A stretch of 64,000 nt of DNA, taken from assembly GCA_903834835.1 (NCBI GenBank), contig CAILKO010000025.1, positions 62,001 through 126,000 of the forward strand, in the 5' to 3' direction. The DNA comes from an uncultured Pseudomonadota bacterium (GTDB lineage Bacteria > Pseudomonadota > Gammaproteobacteria > Burkholderiales > SG8-39). The translations under genes and the position numbers were made by a program. This document shows, in pieces, positions 35,112-43,648 of this stretch. How positions within the stretch are numbered: position 1 is the first letter of the stretch; every line of letters starts with the position of its first letter. Below the pieces are notes generated by a model. It was not told where the DNA came from. It saw nothing but the letters and a program-made list of their open reading frames with translations, and did no database searches.

Positions 35112-36098
35112 CTACTCGGCGCGCGCGCCGGTGGCCTTGATCACCGCCGCCCAGCGCTCCCTGTCTTCCTTCAGGAACACCGCCATCTCCTCCGGCGTGT
35201 TCGCCGTCGGAATCATGCTCAGTTCGCCCAGCCGCTTTGCGACATCAGGCTGCTTCACCACATCGGAGATGAAGGCCTGCCACTTGCGCGCGATCGGCAT
35301 CGGCAACCCCGGTGGCCCGACCATGCCCTGCCAGATGAGCGCCTGGAACCCCGGCAGGAACTCCGCGATCGCCGGCACCTGCGCGAAATCCGGATGCCGC
35401 TTCAGGCCGCCCGTGCCGAGCAGCTTCAACTTGCCGGCTTTCACATGCGGGCCCGCGGTCGCAAGCTCGCCAAACAGCAGATCCACCTGCCCGGAGAGCG
35501 TGTCGGCGAGCGCCGGCCCGGTGCCCTTGTAGGGCACATGAACCATCTTCACGCCCGCCATGTTGCTGAACAGCTCCGCAGTCAGATGCGCGCCGTTGCC
35601 GATGCCCTGGGAGGCATACATCAGCTTTCCAGGATTGGCGCGCGCGTAGGCGATGAATTCCTGTACCGAATTGACGGCCAGTTTGGGATGCACGAGCAGC
35701 ACGCTGTACCCGGTGCACATGACCGTCACCGGCGTCATGAGATCCGGGTCGAAATTCATCTTCGCGTAGAGCGCCTTGTTGGATACCATCGGCGGGTTCG
35801 CGGTAAAGAGCATCGTGTAGCCGTCGGGCTGCGCGCGGAACACGGCCTCGGTGCCCACGTTGCCGCCCGCACCGACACGGTTCTCGACGATCATCGACTG
35901 ACCCCAGCGCGCCTGCACGCGCTCGGAAAGCAGCCGTGCGAGAAAGTCCGACCCACCGCCCGGCGGATAGGGAACGATCACCCGGATCGCCTGATTCGGA
36001 TAGTTGCTCGCATCGGACTGGGCAAGCGCAGGCGCCGCGACCGCGATGCCGATCATGCCCGCCACGCGCAGCATTTTTCTGAACACTTTGCCGCCCAT
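35112..36098 (-). CDS. TctC/Bug-type periplasmic solute-binding protein
   Basis: A 328-residue Bug-type binding protein. The signal peptide runs MLRVAGMIGIAVAAPALA, then the mature start ... YPNQAIRVIVPYPPGGGSDFLARL with the ligand loop PYPPGGGSD, and ENRVGAGGNVGTEA. ATG 36098 follows GAGGCGAGGGC; the earlier in-frame ATG at 36149 would put 17 extra residues before the signal peptide. It is the first gene of the second catabolic operon, presumably delivering its aromatic substrate. A TATACT -10-like hexamer lies at 36144-36139 on the minus strand. Confidence 0.93.
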   Translation of the reverse strand: MGGKVFRKMLRVAGMIGIAVAAPALAQSDASNYPNQAIRVIVPYPPGGGSDFLARLLSERVQARWGQSMIVENRVGAGGNVGTEAVFRAQPDGYTMLFTANPPMVSNKALYAKMNFDPDLMTPVTVMCTGYSVLLVHPKLAVNSVQEFIAYARANPGKLMYASQGIGNGAHLTAELFSNMAGVKMVHVPYKGTGPALADTLSGQVDLLFGELATAGPHVKAGKLKLLGTGGLKRHPDFAQVPAIAEFLPGFQALIWQGMVGPPGLPMPIARKWQAFISDVVKQPDVAKRLGELSMIPTANTPEEMAVFLKEDRERWAAVIKATGARAE

Positions 36099-36138
36099 GC
36101 CCTCGCCTCCTCGGGTGAATTCGCCTGATAGGACCCGC

Positions 36139-36144
36139 AGTATA
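36139..36144 (-). promoter_or_regulatory. Candidate -10 element of the second catabolic operon
   Basis: TATACT on the minus strand, 41 bases before the ATG at 36098, without a recognisable -35. The AAAATGAAA motif seen at other catabolic promoters is absent here; instead three tandem TTCAA units (36186-36200) lie upstream. Confidence 0.3.
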
Positions 36145-36224
36145 GTCAATCCGTTCCCATCGGGTCGCCGCCTTGGATTGTCGCGTTCAATTCAATTCAA
36201 TTGAGCGAGACGTGTCGCGGGCAA

Positions 36225-37208
36225 CTAGTGCAGCGCGGGCTTCTTCATCAGCAGGTTGCGGTCCGATGACTTCAGCATCACCTCCAGGCGCGAGCCCTTG
36301 CGATGCACGGTAAGCGGGATCTCCACGCCGGCCGGGCCGCAGGCCCAGATCGCGCGGAACAATTCAACCAGCGTCTTCACCGGCCGTCCCGCCACCTCGA
36401 GCACCACGTCGCCGAGCCGCACGCCGGCGCGATCAGCCGGGCCGCTCGCAGCGAGCCCGCCCACGACCGGGTGCCCCTCGACCTCCTGGGCGAAGAGGCC
36501 CACCCAGGGACGCGGCGGACCGTCCGAGCGCCCGAGCCGCACAAGGTCATCGAGTATCGGTTCGAGCAGGTCGATCGGGATCGCCATGTTGCCCTGCTCG
36601 GGTTTGCCCTCGGTGAGTTCCTGCAGCAGCAGCGAACCGATGCCCACCAGCATGCCGTCGCGATCGACCACGGCGGTGCCGCCCCACTGCGGATGCGCGG
36701 GCGCGCTGAACAGCGCATCGTCGAGCACATATTCCCAGTAGCCGGCGAATTCGCGCCGTGCGACAAGCCTGGCCTTCAGTGCATGCGCGCGGCCTCCATG
36801 TCCGGCGACGATGAGCGGATCGCCGAGACCGAGCGTGCGCGCGCTGCCGCGCGGCAGCACCGGCGCGGCGAGCGGCGCGAGCGGCAGCACGAGGCCGAAG
36901 CCCGTAGCGCCGTCATGCGCAAGCGGATGCGCCGGCACCGCCTGGCCCCGGTTGTTGGTGAGCCAGACCGAGCTTGCCTCCGTGACGAGGTAGCCCACGG
37001 TGAGCACCAGCCCGTCCTCGCGGATCACCACACCGCTGCCGAGGCGCTCCGTCCCGAGGAACGAGGCCGTATACGCGTCCTCGGGAACCTCGCTGCGCAC
37101 CTGGACGACAGCGTCGAGCACCTTGCCAAGGTCGAAGGCGAGGTCTTCGGCATGCGGCTGCAGCGATTCGGGGAACGACCAGTTCTTCTGGGTGGCAGAT
37201 CGGGACAT
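36225..37208 (-). CDS. HtrA/S1C-like protein with PDZ domain, catalytic triad apparently lost
   Basis: A 327-residue trypsin-like S1C fold (about residues 20-220) with a C-terminal PDZ domain (about 235-315: VGGLAASGPADRAGVRLGD, VLEVAGRPV). The three catalytic positions are all changed. The usual T-N-x-H-V-V reads VLTVGYLVTEA (no His), the usual T-D-L-A-x-L reads TGFGLVL (no Asp), and G-N-S-G-G-P reads HPQWGGTAVV (no Ser). No signal peptide is seen. It is therefore probably a non-proteolytic scaffold or sensor. ATG 37208 is used; the open frame upstream has no family sequence. Confidence 0.8.
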   Translation of the reverse strand: MSRSATQKNWSFPESLQPHAEDLAFDLGKVLDAVVQVRSEVPEDAYTASFLGTERLGSGVVIREDGLVLTVGYLVTEASSVWLTNNRGQAVPAHPLAHDGATGFGLVLPLAPLAAPVLPRGSARTLGLGDPLIVAGHGGRAHALKARLVARREFAGYWEYVLDDALFSAPAHPQWGGTAVVDRDGMLVGIGSLLLQELTEGKPEQGNMAIPIDLLEPILDDLVRLGRSDGPPRPWVGLFAQEVEGHPVVGGLAASGPADRAGVRLGDVVLEVAGRPVKTLVELFRAIWACGPAGVEIPLTVHRKGSRLEVMLKSSDRNLLMKKPALH

Positions 37209-37376
37209 GGGAAGGTACCTCGGGAAAACGGCAGGCGAAGAGCCTGTATCGCGAGCGTAGATGACAGCCTTGCAAAGAGCAACCTTCAGGCAGATCGCGC
37301 ACGTCGGCGACCGCTGACTCGAGACCCGAATGTTGCGTTGCACCATGAAATATATGGAGAAATTCCGAAAAACCCT

Positions 37377-37406
37377 TTGCCTTGTGCGGTTCCATCGGCT
37401 GATAAT
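37377..37406 (+). promoter_or_regulatory. Sigma-70-type promoter
   Basis: -35 TTGCCT (37377-37382), 18-base spacer, -10 GATAAT (five of six). The predicted start is near 37413. It reads into the terminator at 37502-37532. Confidence 0.5.
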
Positions 37407-37412
37407 CCGCCG

Positions 37413-37533
37413 GTCCCGACGCAGTGCCAAGAAGACTGATATCGAAATTCAGGAGGGGGAGCGAAGGGCGATGAATCCGGGGTAACGCCAGGATGCATAC
37501 ATTAGGGTCGCCATGTGCGGCCCTAGTTTTTTG
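37413..37533 (+). ncRNA. Candidate small RNA or riboswitch-like leader ending in an intrinsic terminator
   Basis: About 120 bases between a good sigma-70-type promoter and a strong terminator, containing no convincing gene. There is one four-codon ORF (M-N-P-G-stop at 37471-37485) behind a GGAGGGGGAG purine run. I compared it by eye with SRP RNA, 6S and common riboswitch signatures and found no match. It is either an independent sRNA or a leader controlling the MFS gene 160 bases downstream. Confidence 0.4.
37502..37532 (+). terminator. Rho-independent terminator
   Basis: AGGGTCGC (37504-37511) pairs with GCGGCCCT (37517-37524) with one G-U pair around CATGT, extended by T-A and T-G pairs. 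Six T follow at 37527-37532. It lies upstream of the MFS gene. Confidence 0.75.
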
Positions 37534-37693
37534 TAGCGCCCGAACCGCAAGCTGCGCCGGACCGCGCGAGCTTCGCCGGACCGTACAGGATTCGGGGGAT
37601 TGCGTCAGGTTCGCAGCACACGGCCGGTCGCGGCGACACCGGTCGATAGAATGCGCGCTCTTCCCCTGCCGCGCCCCACCGAAAGCACGCCCC

Positions 37694-38947
37694 TTGTCCC
37701 AGCCCTCGGGCCTCTTCGCATCGCTTTTGAAACTGCGCGCATTCGAGTCGATGCGCCATCGCGGCTATCGCCTGACTTCCTACGGGCACGCGGCGAATTC
37801 GCTAGGCGGCTGGATGGACGAGGTCACGCGTGGCTGGCTCATCTACCAGCTCACCGATTCGGTGCTGCAGCTGGGCCTCATCCGCGGCATTCAGGCGATC
37901 CCGCTCTTTTTTCTCGCGCCGGTGGCGGGCAGCGTTGCCGACCGCTATTCGCGCAAGGGACAGCTCATCATTGCACAGGGCGTGAACGCGCTCATCTTCG
38001 CGATAACCGCACTCCTCGTGGTGACCGATCTCATCCGGCCCTGGCATCTGTACGTGACCGCCTTTCTCGTTGCGAGCTCCCAGGTGTTCCAGCAGCCCTC
38101 GCGCGGCGCCCTGATCTCCGACATGGTGCCGCAGGCGCTGATCACCAACGCGATCGGGATCTACGCCATCATCTTCAATATCTCGCGCAGCCTGGGCCCC
38201 GCGATCGCCGGTGCCGTGATCGTGCTCGCCGGCACCGGCAGCGCATTCTGGCTGCAGGCCCTGCTGCTCGGCGCGGCGACCGTGTGGACCATGGCGATAC
38301 CGGAACCGAAGGCAGCAAAGCCCGCGCCCGGCGCACCCGCTCGAGTGTCCTTCGTGACCAGCATCGTCGAGGGCTGGCGTTTCAGCTGGAAGAACGAGAC
38401 GGTGCGCGCGGGACTCACCTGCACGATGCTCGCATCGCTCCTCATCGCGCCCTTCACGGCGCTGCTCCCGGTCTTTGCGCGCGACCTGCTGCATGTGGGC
38501 GCGAGCGGCCAGGGCCTGCTGCTCACCGCGATGGGCGGCGGCGCGCTGGTGAGCGCTGCGCTCATCGCGAGCGCCGGCCACCGTCTGCCGCGCGGCATGG
38601 TGATGCTCGTCTCCACCATGGTCTACGGGCTCACCATCATCGCCTTCGCCGCATCGCAGTGGTTCGCGCTCTCGCTCGCGCTGATGGCGCTCGTGGGCCT
38701 GTGTCATGTGCACTCCAACGGTCTCATCATGACCATCATCCAGACCTACACGCCGAAGGAACTGCGCGGCCGGACGATGTCCATCTTCATGATGAACCAG
38801 GTGCTCGTCACACTCGGCGCGATGCTCTTCGGCGCGCTCGCAGACGGCCTCGGTCCGCGTCTCGCGGTGGGTGCGATGGGCGCCATCGGCTTCGCGGCGA
38901 TCGCCGCAATGTATGTCGGGATGCCCTGGGCGAAAAAAATCAGGTAG
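37694..38947 (+). CDS. MFS transporter (MFS_3/EntS-like)
   Basis: An inner-membrane major facilitator of about 400 residues with twelve hydrophobic segments. The loop 2-3 motif is GSVADRYSRKGQLI, and PKELRGRTMSIFMM near the second half matches the EntS-like efflux group. The start is uncertain. TTG 37694 gives SQPSGLFASLLKLRAFESMRHRGYR, a plausible cytoplasmic N terminus; ATG 37751 is the conservative alternative. The longer open frame from 37493 would place a terminator inside the gene and is rejected. Its stop overlaps the convergent CWC gene by eight bases. Substrate unknown. Confidence 0.82.
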   Translation: MSQPSGLFASLLKLRAFESMRHRGYRLTSYGHAANSLGGWMDEVTRGWLIYQLTDSVLQLGLIRGIQAIPLFFLAPVAGSVADRYSRKGQLIIAQGVNALIFAITALLVVTDLIRPWHLYVTAFLVASSQVFQQPSRGALISDMVPQALITNAIGIYAIIFNISRSLGPAIAGAVIVLAGTGSAFWLQALLLGAATVWTMAIPEPKAAKPAPGAPARVSFVTSIVEGWRFSWKNETVRAGLTCTMLASLLIAPFTALLPVFARDLLHVGASGQGLLLTAMGGGALVSAALIASAGHRLPRGMVMLVSTMVYGLTIIAFAASQWFALSLALMALVGLCHVHSNGLIMTIIQTYTPKELRGRTMSIFMMNQVLVTLGAMLFGALADGLGPRLAVGAMGAIGFAAIAAMYVGMPWAKKIR

Positions 38948-39173
38948 CCGGGTCGGGCCCCGGGACTCCCGCCGCGCAGCGCGGACACAGGCAGGCCTTG
39001 TTCACGCTCTGCGCCGGCACGCGCGCGAGCGCCTCCGGGTTGATCTTCGCCTGCGTGCACCAGCATGGAACGTCGAATTTTCCCGCCGCCGCAGGCGCGC
39101 ACTGGTTTGCGCCGCCGCAGAGCGGGCAGACCGTGTTCGGCAGCGGCTTAGCGTGCTGTCCGGGCCGGCTCAC
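38940..39173 (-). CDS. Cysteine-rich CWC-type small protein
   Basis: A 77-residue protein with [11 protein letters not shown], then VPCWCTQ (the Cys-Trp-Cys motif) and ACLCPRCA, the layout of the Cys-rich CWC family, likely zinc-binding. It has no ATG; GTG at 39173 overlaps the stop of the upstream SMR gene as GTGA, which both fixes the start and indicates coupled translation. Function unknown. Confidence 0.78.
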   Translation of the reverse strand: MSRPGQHAKPLPNTVCPLCGGANQCAPAAAGKFDVPCWCTQAKINPEALARVPAQSVNKACLCPRCAAGVPGPDPAT

Positions 39174-39490
39174 GGCCCGCTCGTCAGCTTCAGCCCGACG
39201 ATGCCCGCGACGATCAGCGCAAGGCTCGCGATGCGTGCGAACGAGGCGGATTCGCCGAAGAGCACGATCCCGAGCATCGCGGTGCCTACCGCGCCCACGC
39301 CCACCCAGACCGCATAGGCCGTGCCGACCGGCAGGGACTTCATCGCAATGCCGAGCAGCAGTACGCTCACGATCATTGCCCCCACGGTGCCGACAGTAGG
39401 CCACAGACGCGTATAGCCCTCGGTGTACTTGAGTCCGATCGCCCATGCGACTTCGCACAGACCCGCAACAAGGAGCAGCAGCCAGGCCAT
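39170..39490 (-). CDS. SugE/Gdx-type small multidrug resistance exporter
   Basis: A 106-residue, four-helix SMR protein. [28 protein letters not shown] contains the essential membrane Glu (C-E-V), and W/G-x-G-L-K-Y-T is typical of the SugE/Gdx subgroup, whose members export guanidinium or quaternary ammonium. ATG 39490 fits a GAGGGA ribosome site six bases upstream better than the ATG at 39496. It works as a dual-topology homodimer in the inner membrane. It precedes the CWC gene with a four-base overlap. Confidence 0.9.
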   Translation of the reverse strand: MAWLLLLVAGLCEVAWAIGLKYTEGYTRLWPTVGTVGAMIVSVLLLGIAMKSLPVGTAYAVWVGVGAVGTAMLGIVLFGESASFARIASLALIVAGIVGLKLTSGP

Positions 39491-39501
39491 GGTCATCCCT
39501 C

Positions 39502-40320
39502 TCAGTATGCGGACCCGAAAGCGAACTCCTGCGCGCCGCGCTTGCCGCTCGCCGTGGCACCGCCGTCGACCACGAGATTCGTGCCGGTGATCGCGGAGGC
39601 TTCGTCGGAAGCGAGGAAGAGCGCCGCCTGGGCGACTTCCATCGGATCGACCATCCTGCCGATCAGCAGACTCTGCGCGTAGTAGGCGTCGCGCTTCGGG
39701 TCATTGAACTCCGGATTGCGCAAGGGACCGGGCGAGAGCGTATTCACGCGGATGCCATGCTGCGCGCACTCCATCGCAAGCAGTTCCGAGAACCGGATCA
39801 CCGCCGCCTTCAGCGTATTGTGCGCAAGGAGCCCCGGGCCGTGGCCGTGCATGCCCCCTTCTGAACCCACGTTGATGATGTTCGCGCCCGGACGCCCCGC
39901 GAGCACCGGCACGGCCGCCTTGGCGGCCATCACGAACAGCGTGAGCTCGTTGTCGACCGAGAAATTCCAGTCCTCGCGCGTCACCGTGCCGATCGTGCAG
40001 CGCTTGAACATCGCCGCATTGTTGTAGAGCACGTCGAGTCCGCCATAGGTTTCCACCGCGTAGGCGATGACGCGCTCGATGGCACCCGTCTCGGTCAGAT
40101 CCAGCGGATGCAGCGAGCGGATCTCGCCGCCTGCCTCGCGCACGAGTTCGACGGTCCGTTCGCCGGAGACCGGATCGATGTCACAGCCGACGACGTTCGC
40201 GCCGTGGCGCGCAAAGAGCAATGCGGCTGCCCGCCCGGTGCCGCCGCTCCGTCCGCCGCCCGTGCCGGTGATCACCACGGTCTTGCCGCGCAGTCGCTTG
40301 TTCGTGTCGTTCAGGGTCAT
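39502..40320 (-). CDS. SDR oxidoreductase with His in place of the catalytic Tyr
   Basis: A 272-residue paralogue of the SDR at 5664-6482 (same length; shared [29 protein letters not shown] and VVDGG blocks). The cofactor loop is [14 protein letters not shown]. At the active site [22 protein letters not shown] keeps Ser and Lys but has His where Tyr is expected. Conservation of this substitution in both copies suggests a distinct functional subgroup. It lies alone next to a small-exporter gene pair; its divergent neighbour is an NTF2-like gene. Confidence 0.88.
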   Translation of the reverse strand: MTLNDTNKRLRGKTVVITGTGGGRSGGTGRAAALLFARHGANVVGCDIDPVSGERTVELVREAGGEIRSLHPLDLTETGAIERVIAYAVETYGGLDVLYNNAAMFKRCTIGTVTREDWNFSVDNELTLFVMAAKAAVPVLAGRPGANIINVGSEGGMHGHGPGLLAHNTLKAAVIRFSELLAMECAQHGIRVNTLSPGPLRNPEFNDPKRDAYYAQSLLIGRMVDPMEVAQAALFLASDEASAITGTNLVVDGGATASGKRGAQEFAFGSAY

Positions 40321-40412
40321 GGTGCGGTCCTCGGCTGGTGTCGGCGCGCAGGCCGGACGGTGGCCGACATCCTAGCAGCCACGCACGGCAATCTTCCGGT
40401 GTAGATTGCGCC

Positions 40413-40784
40413 ATGGACAACACGCGCGATACGACGGCATTGCTGCTTGGTCTGGAAGCCGGGCGCTGCGAGGCGATCAGCACCGGCGATCGTGCGCGTC
40501 TCGAAGCGCTCCTTGCTGACGACATGCAGCAGATCCACGCGAGCGGCGTGGCGGAGGGCAAGGCGGCCTATATCGACACACTGCTGCGACGACGCCGGCG
40601 CTGCGAGCGGACGGGCGAGACCACGGTGCGACTGTACGGCGACACGGCCGTGATGACCGGCCCGCAGCGCAACGTCTATGCAGACGGCACGGTCGGCGAC
40701 ATGCTGACCACGCTCGTCTGGATACGGCGCGAGGGCTGCTGGCAGCTCGCGTCCTCGCACTCGACACACATGCCTGCGCGCTAG
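40413..40784 (+). CDS. NTF2-like (SnoaL/DUF4440-type) protein
   Basis: A 123-residue single-domain protein with the NTF2-like cone fold pattern: helix EAISTGDRARLEALLADDMQQIHASG, strand pairs RLYGDTAVMTG and TTLVWIRREGCWQLASSHST. Such proteins can be enzymes, often isomerases or cyclases, or binding domains. ATG 40413 follows no strong ribosome site. It precedes an SDR gene by 69 bases and may be in the same transcript. Substrate unknown. Confidence 0.78.
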   Translation: MDNTRDTTALLLGLEAGRCEAISTGDRARLEALLADDMQQIHASGVAEGKAAYIDTLLRRRRRCERTGETTVRLYGDTAVMTGPQRNVYADGTVGDMLTTLVWIRREGCWQLASSHSTHMPAR

Positions 40785-40805
40785 CGACGGCGCACCCGCC
40801 GTCGC
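40784..40805. repeat. GC-rich hairpin after the NTF2-like gene
   Basis: GCGACGGC (40784-40791) pairs perfectly with GCCGTCGC (40798-40805) around GCACCC. A run of six T lies 17 bases further on, too far for a standard terminator. It may cause partial termination before the SDR gene. Confidence 0.4.
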
Positions 40806-40853
40806 CGGATTCGCACAGACAGTTTTTTCAGTCCATCAACCGGGGAGGAGAAC

Positions 40854-41777
40854 ATGAAAGCATTGCTGGAGGGCAAGGTTGCAGTCGTCACGGGCGCAGG
40901 GCGCGGCATCGGACAGGCCGAGGCGCTCGCGCTCGCGGCGCATGGCGCGAAGGTCATCGTGAACGATCTGGGGTCGGCGACCGAAGGCGGCGGCGCGGCG
41001 CGCACGCCCGCCGAAGAGACGGTCGCACTGATCCGCAAGAATGGCGGCGAGGCGGTCGCGAATTTCGAATCGGTCGCGGACTACGAGAGCGCGCGACGCA
41101 TCATTGGCCAGGCGCTGGACACCTGGGGTCGGCTCGACATCCTCGTCAATAACGCGGGTTCGTTCCGCGACAGCCTGTTCCACGAAACCACCGAGGCGGA
41201 CTGGGACCACATCATCGGCGTGCACCTTAAGGGCACGTTCAACACCTGCCACCACGCGGTGCCGGTATTCATGAAGCAGAAGCACGGCCGCATCATCAAT
41301 ACCGCTTCCAGCCAGTGGCGCAATCCCGAGGGGCGCGCGGCGTATGCGGCGGCCAAGGGCGGGATCGTGAGCCTCACCTACGACCTCGCCTGGGAGCTGC
41401 GGATCCACGGCATCACGGCAAACGCGATCGCACCGCTTGCGGACACGCGCGCCTACGCGGGCGCGGGCCCCTATCAGGCAAAGCTCTCGGAGGCCGGTCT
41501 CGCGCATGCGAAGCCGGGCGACGAAGCCGCGCGGCCAGGCCCGGAATTCGTGCCGCCGATGGTGGTCTATCTCGCCTCCGACCTCGCGCCGGGCGTCACC
41601 GGCTGCGTGTTCCGCACCGGCGCCGGCAAGATCGGCATCTATTCCCACCCGTCCGAGATCCGCTCCGTCTACCGCGACCGCCGCGACGGTCCCTGGCCGC
41701 TCGAACAGCTGCGTGAACTGCTGCCCGCCACCATCCTGCAGGGAAACCCGCGCGCGCCGCATATCCCTGCGTCCTGA
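40854..41777 (+). CDS. SDR oxidoreductase (MFE-2/3-hydroxyacyl-CoA dehydrogenase-like)
   Basis: A 307-residue SDR with intact catalysis: TGAGRGIGQAEALALAAHGAKVIVND cofactor region, NNAG, NTASSQW Ser, and Y-A-A-A-K in RAAYAAAKGG. The long insertion GSATEGGGAARTPAEETV after the first beta-alpha unit and the C-terminal extension resemble dehydrogenase domains of peroxisomal-type multifunctional beta-oxidation enzymes. It probably oxidises a 3-hydroxyacyl-CoA or related alcohol. AGGAG precedes the ATG. It converges with a TctC gene at 41802. Confidence 0.9.
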   Translation: MKALLEGKVAVVTGAGRGIGQAEALALAAHGAKVIVNDLGSATEGGGAARTPAEETVALIRKNGGEAVANFESVADYESARRIIGQALDTWGRLDILVNNAGSFRDSLFHETTEADWDHIIGVHLKGTFNTCHHAVPVFMKQKHGRIINTASSQWRNPEGRAAYAAAKGGIVSLTYDLAWELRIHGITANAIAPLADTRAYAGAGPYQAKLSEAGLAHAKPGDEAARPGPEFVPPMVVYLASDLAPGVTGCVFRTGAGKIGIYSHPSEIRSVYRDRRDGPWPLEQLRELLPATILQGNPRAPHIPAS

Positions 41778-41801
41778 AGTCGAGCGTGCCGCAGGGTCCG
41801 C

Positions 41802-42770
41802 TCAGTCCGCCTTGATGCCCGCGCGCCGGATGACCTCCGGCCACAGGGCCATTTCGCCGCGCCAGAACCGGTCGCCCTCGGCAAGATTCATCGGATAGAC
41901 CTCCAGGTGCTGGTCGGCGAACTTCTTGATGACTTCAGGCGTGGTGAGCGCGCGCGTGATTTCAGAATTCAGACGCGCGAGGATGTCGCGCGGCACCGCC
42001 GAGGGCGCCCACATGCCGAGCCAGGAGAGGTAGTTGAAGTCCGGCGAGATCTCGGAGAGAGAGGGCGTGTCCGGGAACTCGCGATCGCGTTCCTTCGAGG
42101 TCACCGCGATCGCGCGCAGCTTGCCTTCCTTGATCAGCGGCCCCGCGCTGTTCGGGCCGACGATCGCCAGCGCCAGCTGCCCGCCGAGCAGATCCTGGAT
42201 CGCGGGCGTGGCGCCCTTGTAGAGGATCAGCATCAGATCGAGCCCGGTGCGCGCCTTCAGCAGTTCGATCGCAAGCTGGCCGGATGGCGACTGCCCGATC
42301 GAGGGCGATTTCTTCGCCTTCACTTCGTCGATCAGCTGCTTCAGGTTGCCCTTCCAGGCCGGCCCGGCGACCAGCACGAGCGGCGTCTTGACGATCGGCG
42401 AGATGATCGTGAAATCGCGGCTCGCGTCATAGGGCAGAGACTTGTAGAGCGCGTGCGCGTAGGTCGGCGCAGTGACATCCGTGCAGAGGATCGTGTAGCC
42501 GTCCGGCGTCGCCTGGGCGACCGCGGCCGCGCCGATCGTGCCGCTCGCGCCGGGACGATTCTCGATGATGAGCTGCTGACCGAACGTGGGCTGCACCGCG
42601 CTTGCCACGATGCGCGCCGGTATATCCGCCCCGCCCCCTGGCGGATAGGCGACGATGATGCGTACCGGCTTGGCGGGATAGGACTGGGCGAGAGCATTGC
42701 GTGCCGGGAGCGCGAAGCCGAGCGCGAGCGCGCCGGCAAGCATCCCGATTAGAGCGGGTCTGCGCATCAT
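41802..42770 (-). CDS. TctC/Bug-type periplasmic solute-binding protein
   Basis: The third Bug protein in the window, 322 residues. Its signal peptide contains LAGALALGFALPARNALAQ, then YPAKPVRIIVAYPPGGGADIPARI and ENRPGASGTIGAAAV. GAGGAGG precedes two adjacent ATGs (42770, 42767). It is closer in length and motif to 4660-5640 than to 35112-36098. It stands alone between convergent and divergent genes, so its substrate cannot be tied to a pathway. Confidence 0.92.
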   Translation of the reverse strand: MMRRPALIGMLAGALALGFALPARNALAQSYPAKPVRIIVAYPPGGGADIPARIVASAVQPTFGQQLIIENRPGASGTIGAAAVAQATPDGYTILCTDVTAPTYAHALYKSLPYDASRDFTIISPIVKTPLVLVAGPAWKGNLKQLIDEVKAKKSPSIGQSPSGQLAIELLKARTGLDLMLILYKGATPAIQDLLGGQLALAIVGPNSAGPLIKEGKLRAIAVTSKERDREFPDTPSLSEISPDFNYLSWLGMWAPSAVPRDILARLNSEITRALTTPEVIKKFADQHLEVYPMNLAEGDRFWRGEMALWPEVIRRAGIKAD

Positions 42771-42928
42771 TGCCTCCTCTGTGCGAACACCCGCGGAATA
42801 GCGGCGCGTCCGGTTTCCTCCTGCTGCGAAGGAGTCTACGCCGATCGACCGGCGTGTCGATGTGCGGGCGCAGCATGCGCAGTTGCGGCTTTGCTACCGA
42901 GTGGGCGGGATCAGCACATCCCTGCCGA

Positions 42929-43297
42929 CTATTTGATCGAATGGAGTCCGAACATGTTGCCCTCGGTATCGATTGCGAGCGAAATGAAACCGTACTCGCC
43001 TATCGACATCTTCGATCGCTGCACCTTCCCGCCGGCCTTTTGTACTCTGGACTCCTCCACCGCGCAGTCCTCGCAACTGAAATACACCAGCGTACTGTTC
43101 CCGCCCGACGGGAATCCCGGCATATGCACCAGCGCACCGCCCGCACCCACCGTGGTCGTATCCATGCCGAACGTCCACAGCTCGACATCGGGACTGTTCA
43201 ATCGTTCCAGCTTCACATCAAGCACGGCCTCGTAGAACGCTTTCGCGCGCGGCATGTCCTGAACGTAGATTTCGAACCAGCAGACGGGGTTGGTCAT
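42929..43297 (-). CDS. VOC family (glyoxalase/dioxygenase fold) protein
   Basis: A 122-residue protein of vicinal-oxygen-chelate fold: NPVCWFEIYVQDMPRAKAFYEAVLDVKLER at the N terminus and the second beta-alpha-beta unit STLVYFSCEDCAVEESRVQKAGGKV, ending GFISLAIDTEGNMFGLHS. VOC proteins are metal enzymes or antibiotic-binding proteins. A Glu/His metal set is not obvious, so the role is open. It lies just downstream of the toxin-antitoxin pair on the same strand. Confidence 0.87.
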   Translation of the reverse strand: MTNPVCWFEIYVQDMPRAKAFYEAVLDVKLERLNSPDVELWTFGMDTTTVGAGGALVHMPGFPSGGNSTLVYFSCEDCAVEESRVQKAGGKVQRSKMSIGEYGFISLAIDTEGNMFGLHSIK

Positions 43298-43345
43298 GGA
43301 GGATGCTCCTGAAGAAAAGTGGTGGTTGAAATTCGCGATTGCTTA

Positions 43346-43648
43346 TCAACCTGAACCGCGCTTGGTGCGCGGCCGAGTCCCTGTCGCAGTCAGACTGCGC
43401 AAGTACTCGGGCATCTCCTGACGCAACACGAGGCGCAGTTGCTTTTCGGTAATCGGCTGATCGGTGCCCGTAAGGTACTTCTTCAATGCATCATTCATCA
43501 GCGTCTGATACCCGGTCCCGGCTTTTTCCGCACGCGCCCGGAACTCGTCAAGGATAGCGTCATCGATGAAAATCGAGATACGCGTCTTGCCCTTCTGCGG
43601 GATGACCGTACCGCGCCTGCCATTTGAAAAATCGTACTCAGCTTTCAT
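43346..43648 (-). CDS. brnA: BrnA-type antitoxin
   Basis: A 100-residue antitoxin with the C-terminal ribbon-helix-helix domain TRISIFIDDAILDEFRARAEKAGTGYQTLMNDALKKYL, typical of BrnA, which neutralises BrnT and represses the operon. The chosen start (ATG 43648, MKAEYDFSNGRRG) overlaps the toxin stop by 11 bases, the usual brnT-brnA arrangement; the open frame continuing to 43750 lies inside brnT. Confidence 0.88.
   Translation of the reverse strand: MKAEYDFSNGRRGTVIPQKGKTRISIFIDDAILDEFRARAEKAGTGYQTLMNDALKKYLTGTDQPITEKQLRLVLRQEMPEYLRSLTATGTRPRTKRGSG

Larger units (their letters stand above)
37209..37693. other. Intergenic region between HtrA-like and MFS genes
   Basis: A 485-base region between divergent genes. 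It contains a good plus-strand promoter (TTGCCT 37377-37382, 18 bases, GATAAT 37401-37406), a structured stretch and an intrinsic terminator (37502-37532), annotated separately as a small-RNA candidate. The remaining bases 37534-37693 before the MFS start show no feature I can support. Confidence 0.6.

Noticed and set aside
36186-36200. Three tandem TTCAA units
   Set aside because: Too short to claim as a functional repeat; may simply be low-complexity DNA near a promoter.
37493-37693. Longer MFS reading frame starting at 37493
   Set aside because: It would place the intrinsic terminator at 37502-37532 inside the gene and adds a Cys/Arg-rich segment unlike MFS N termini.
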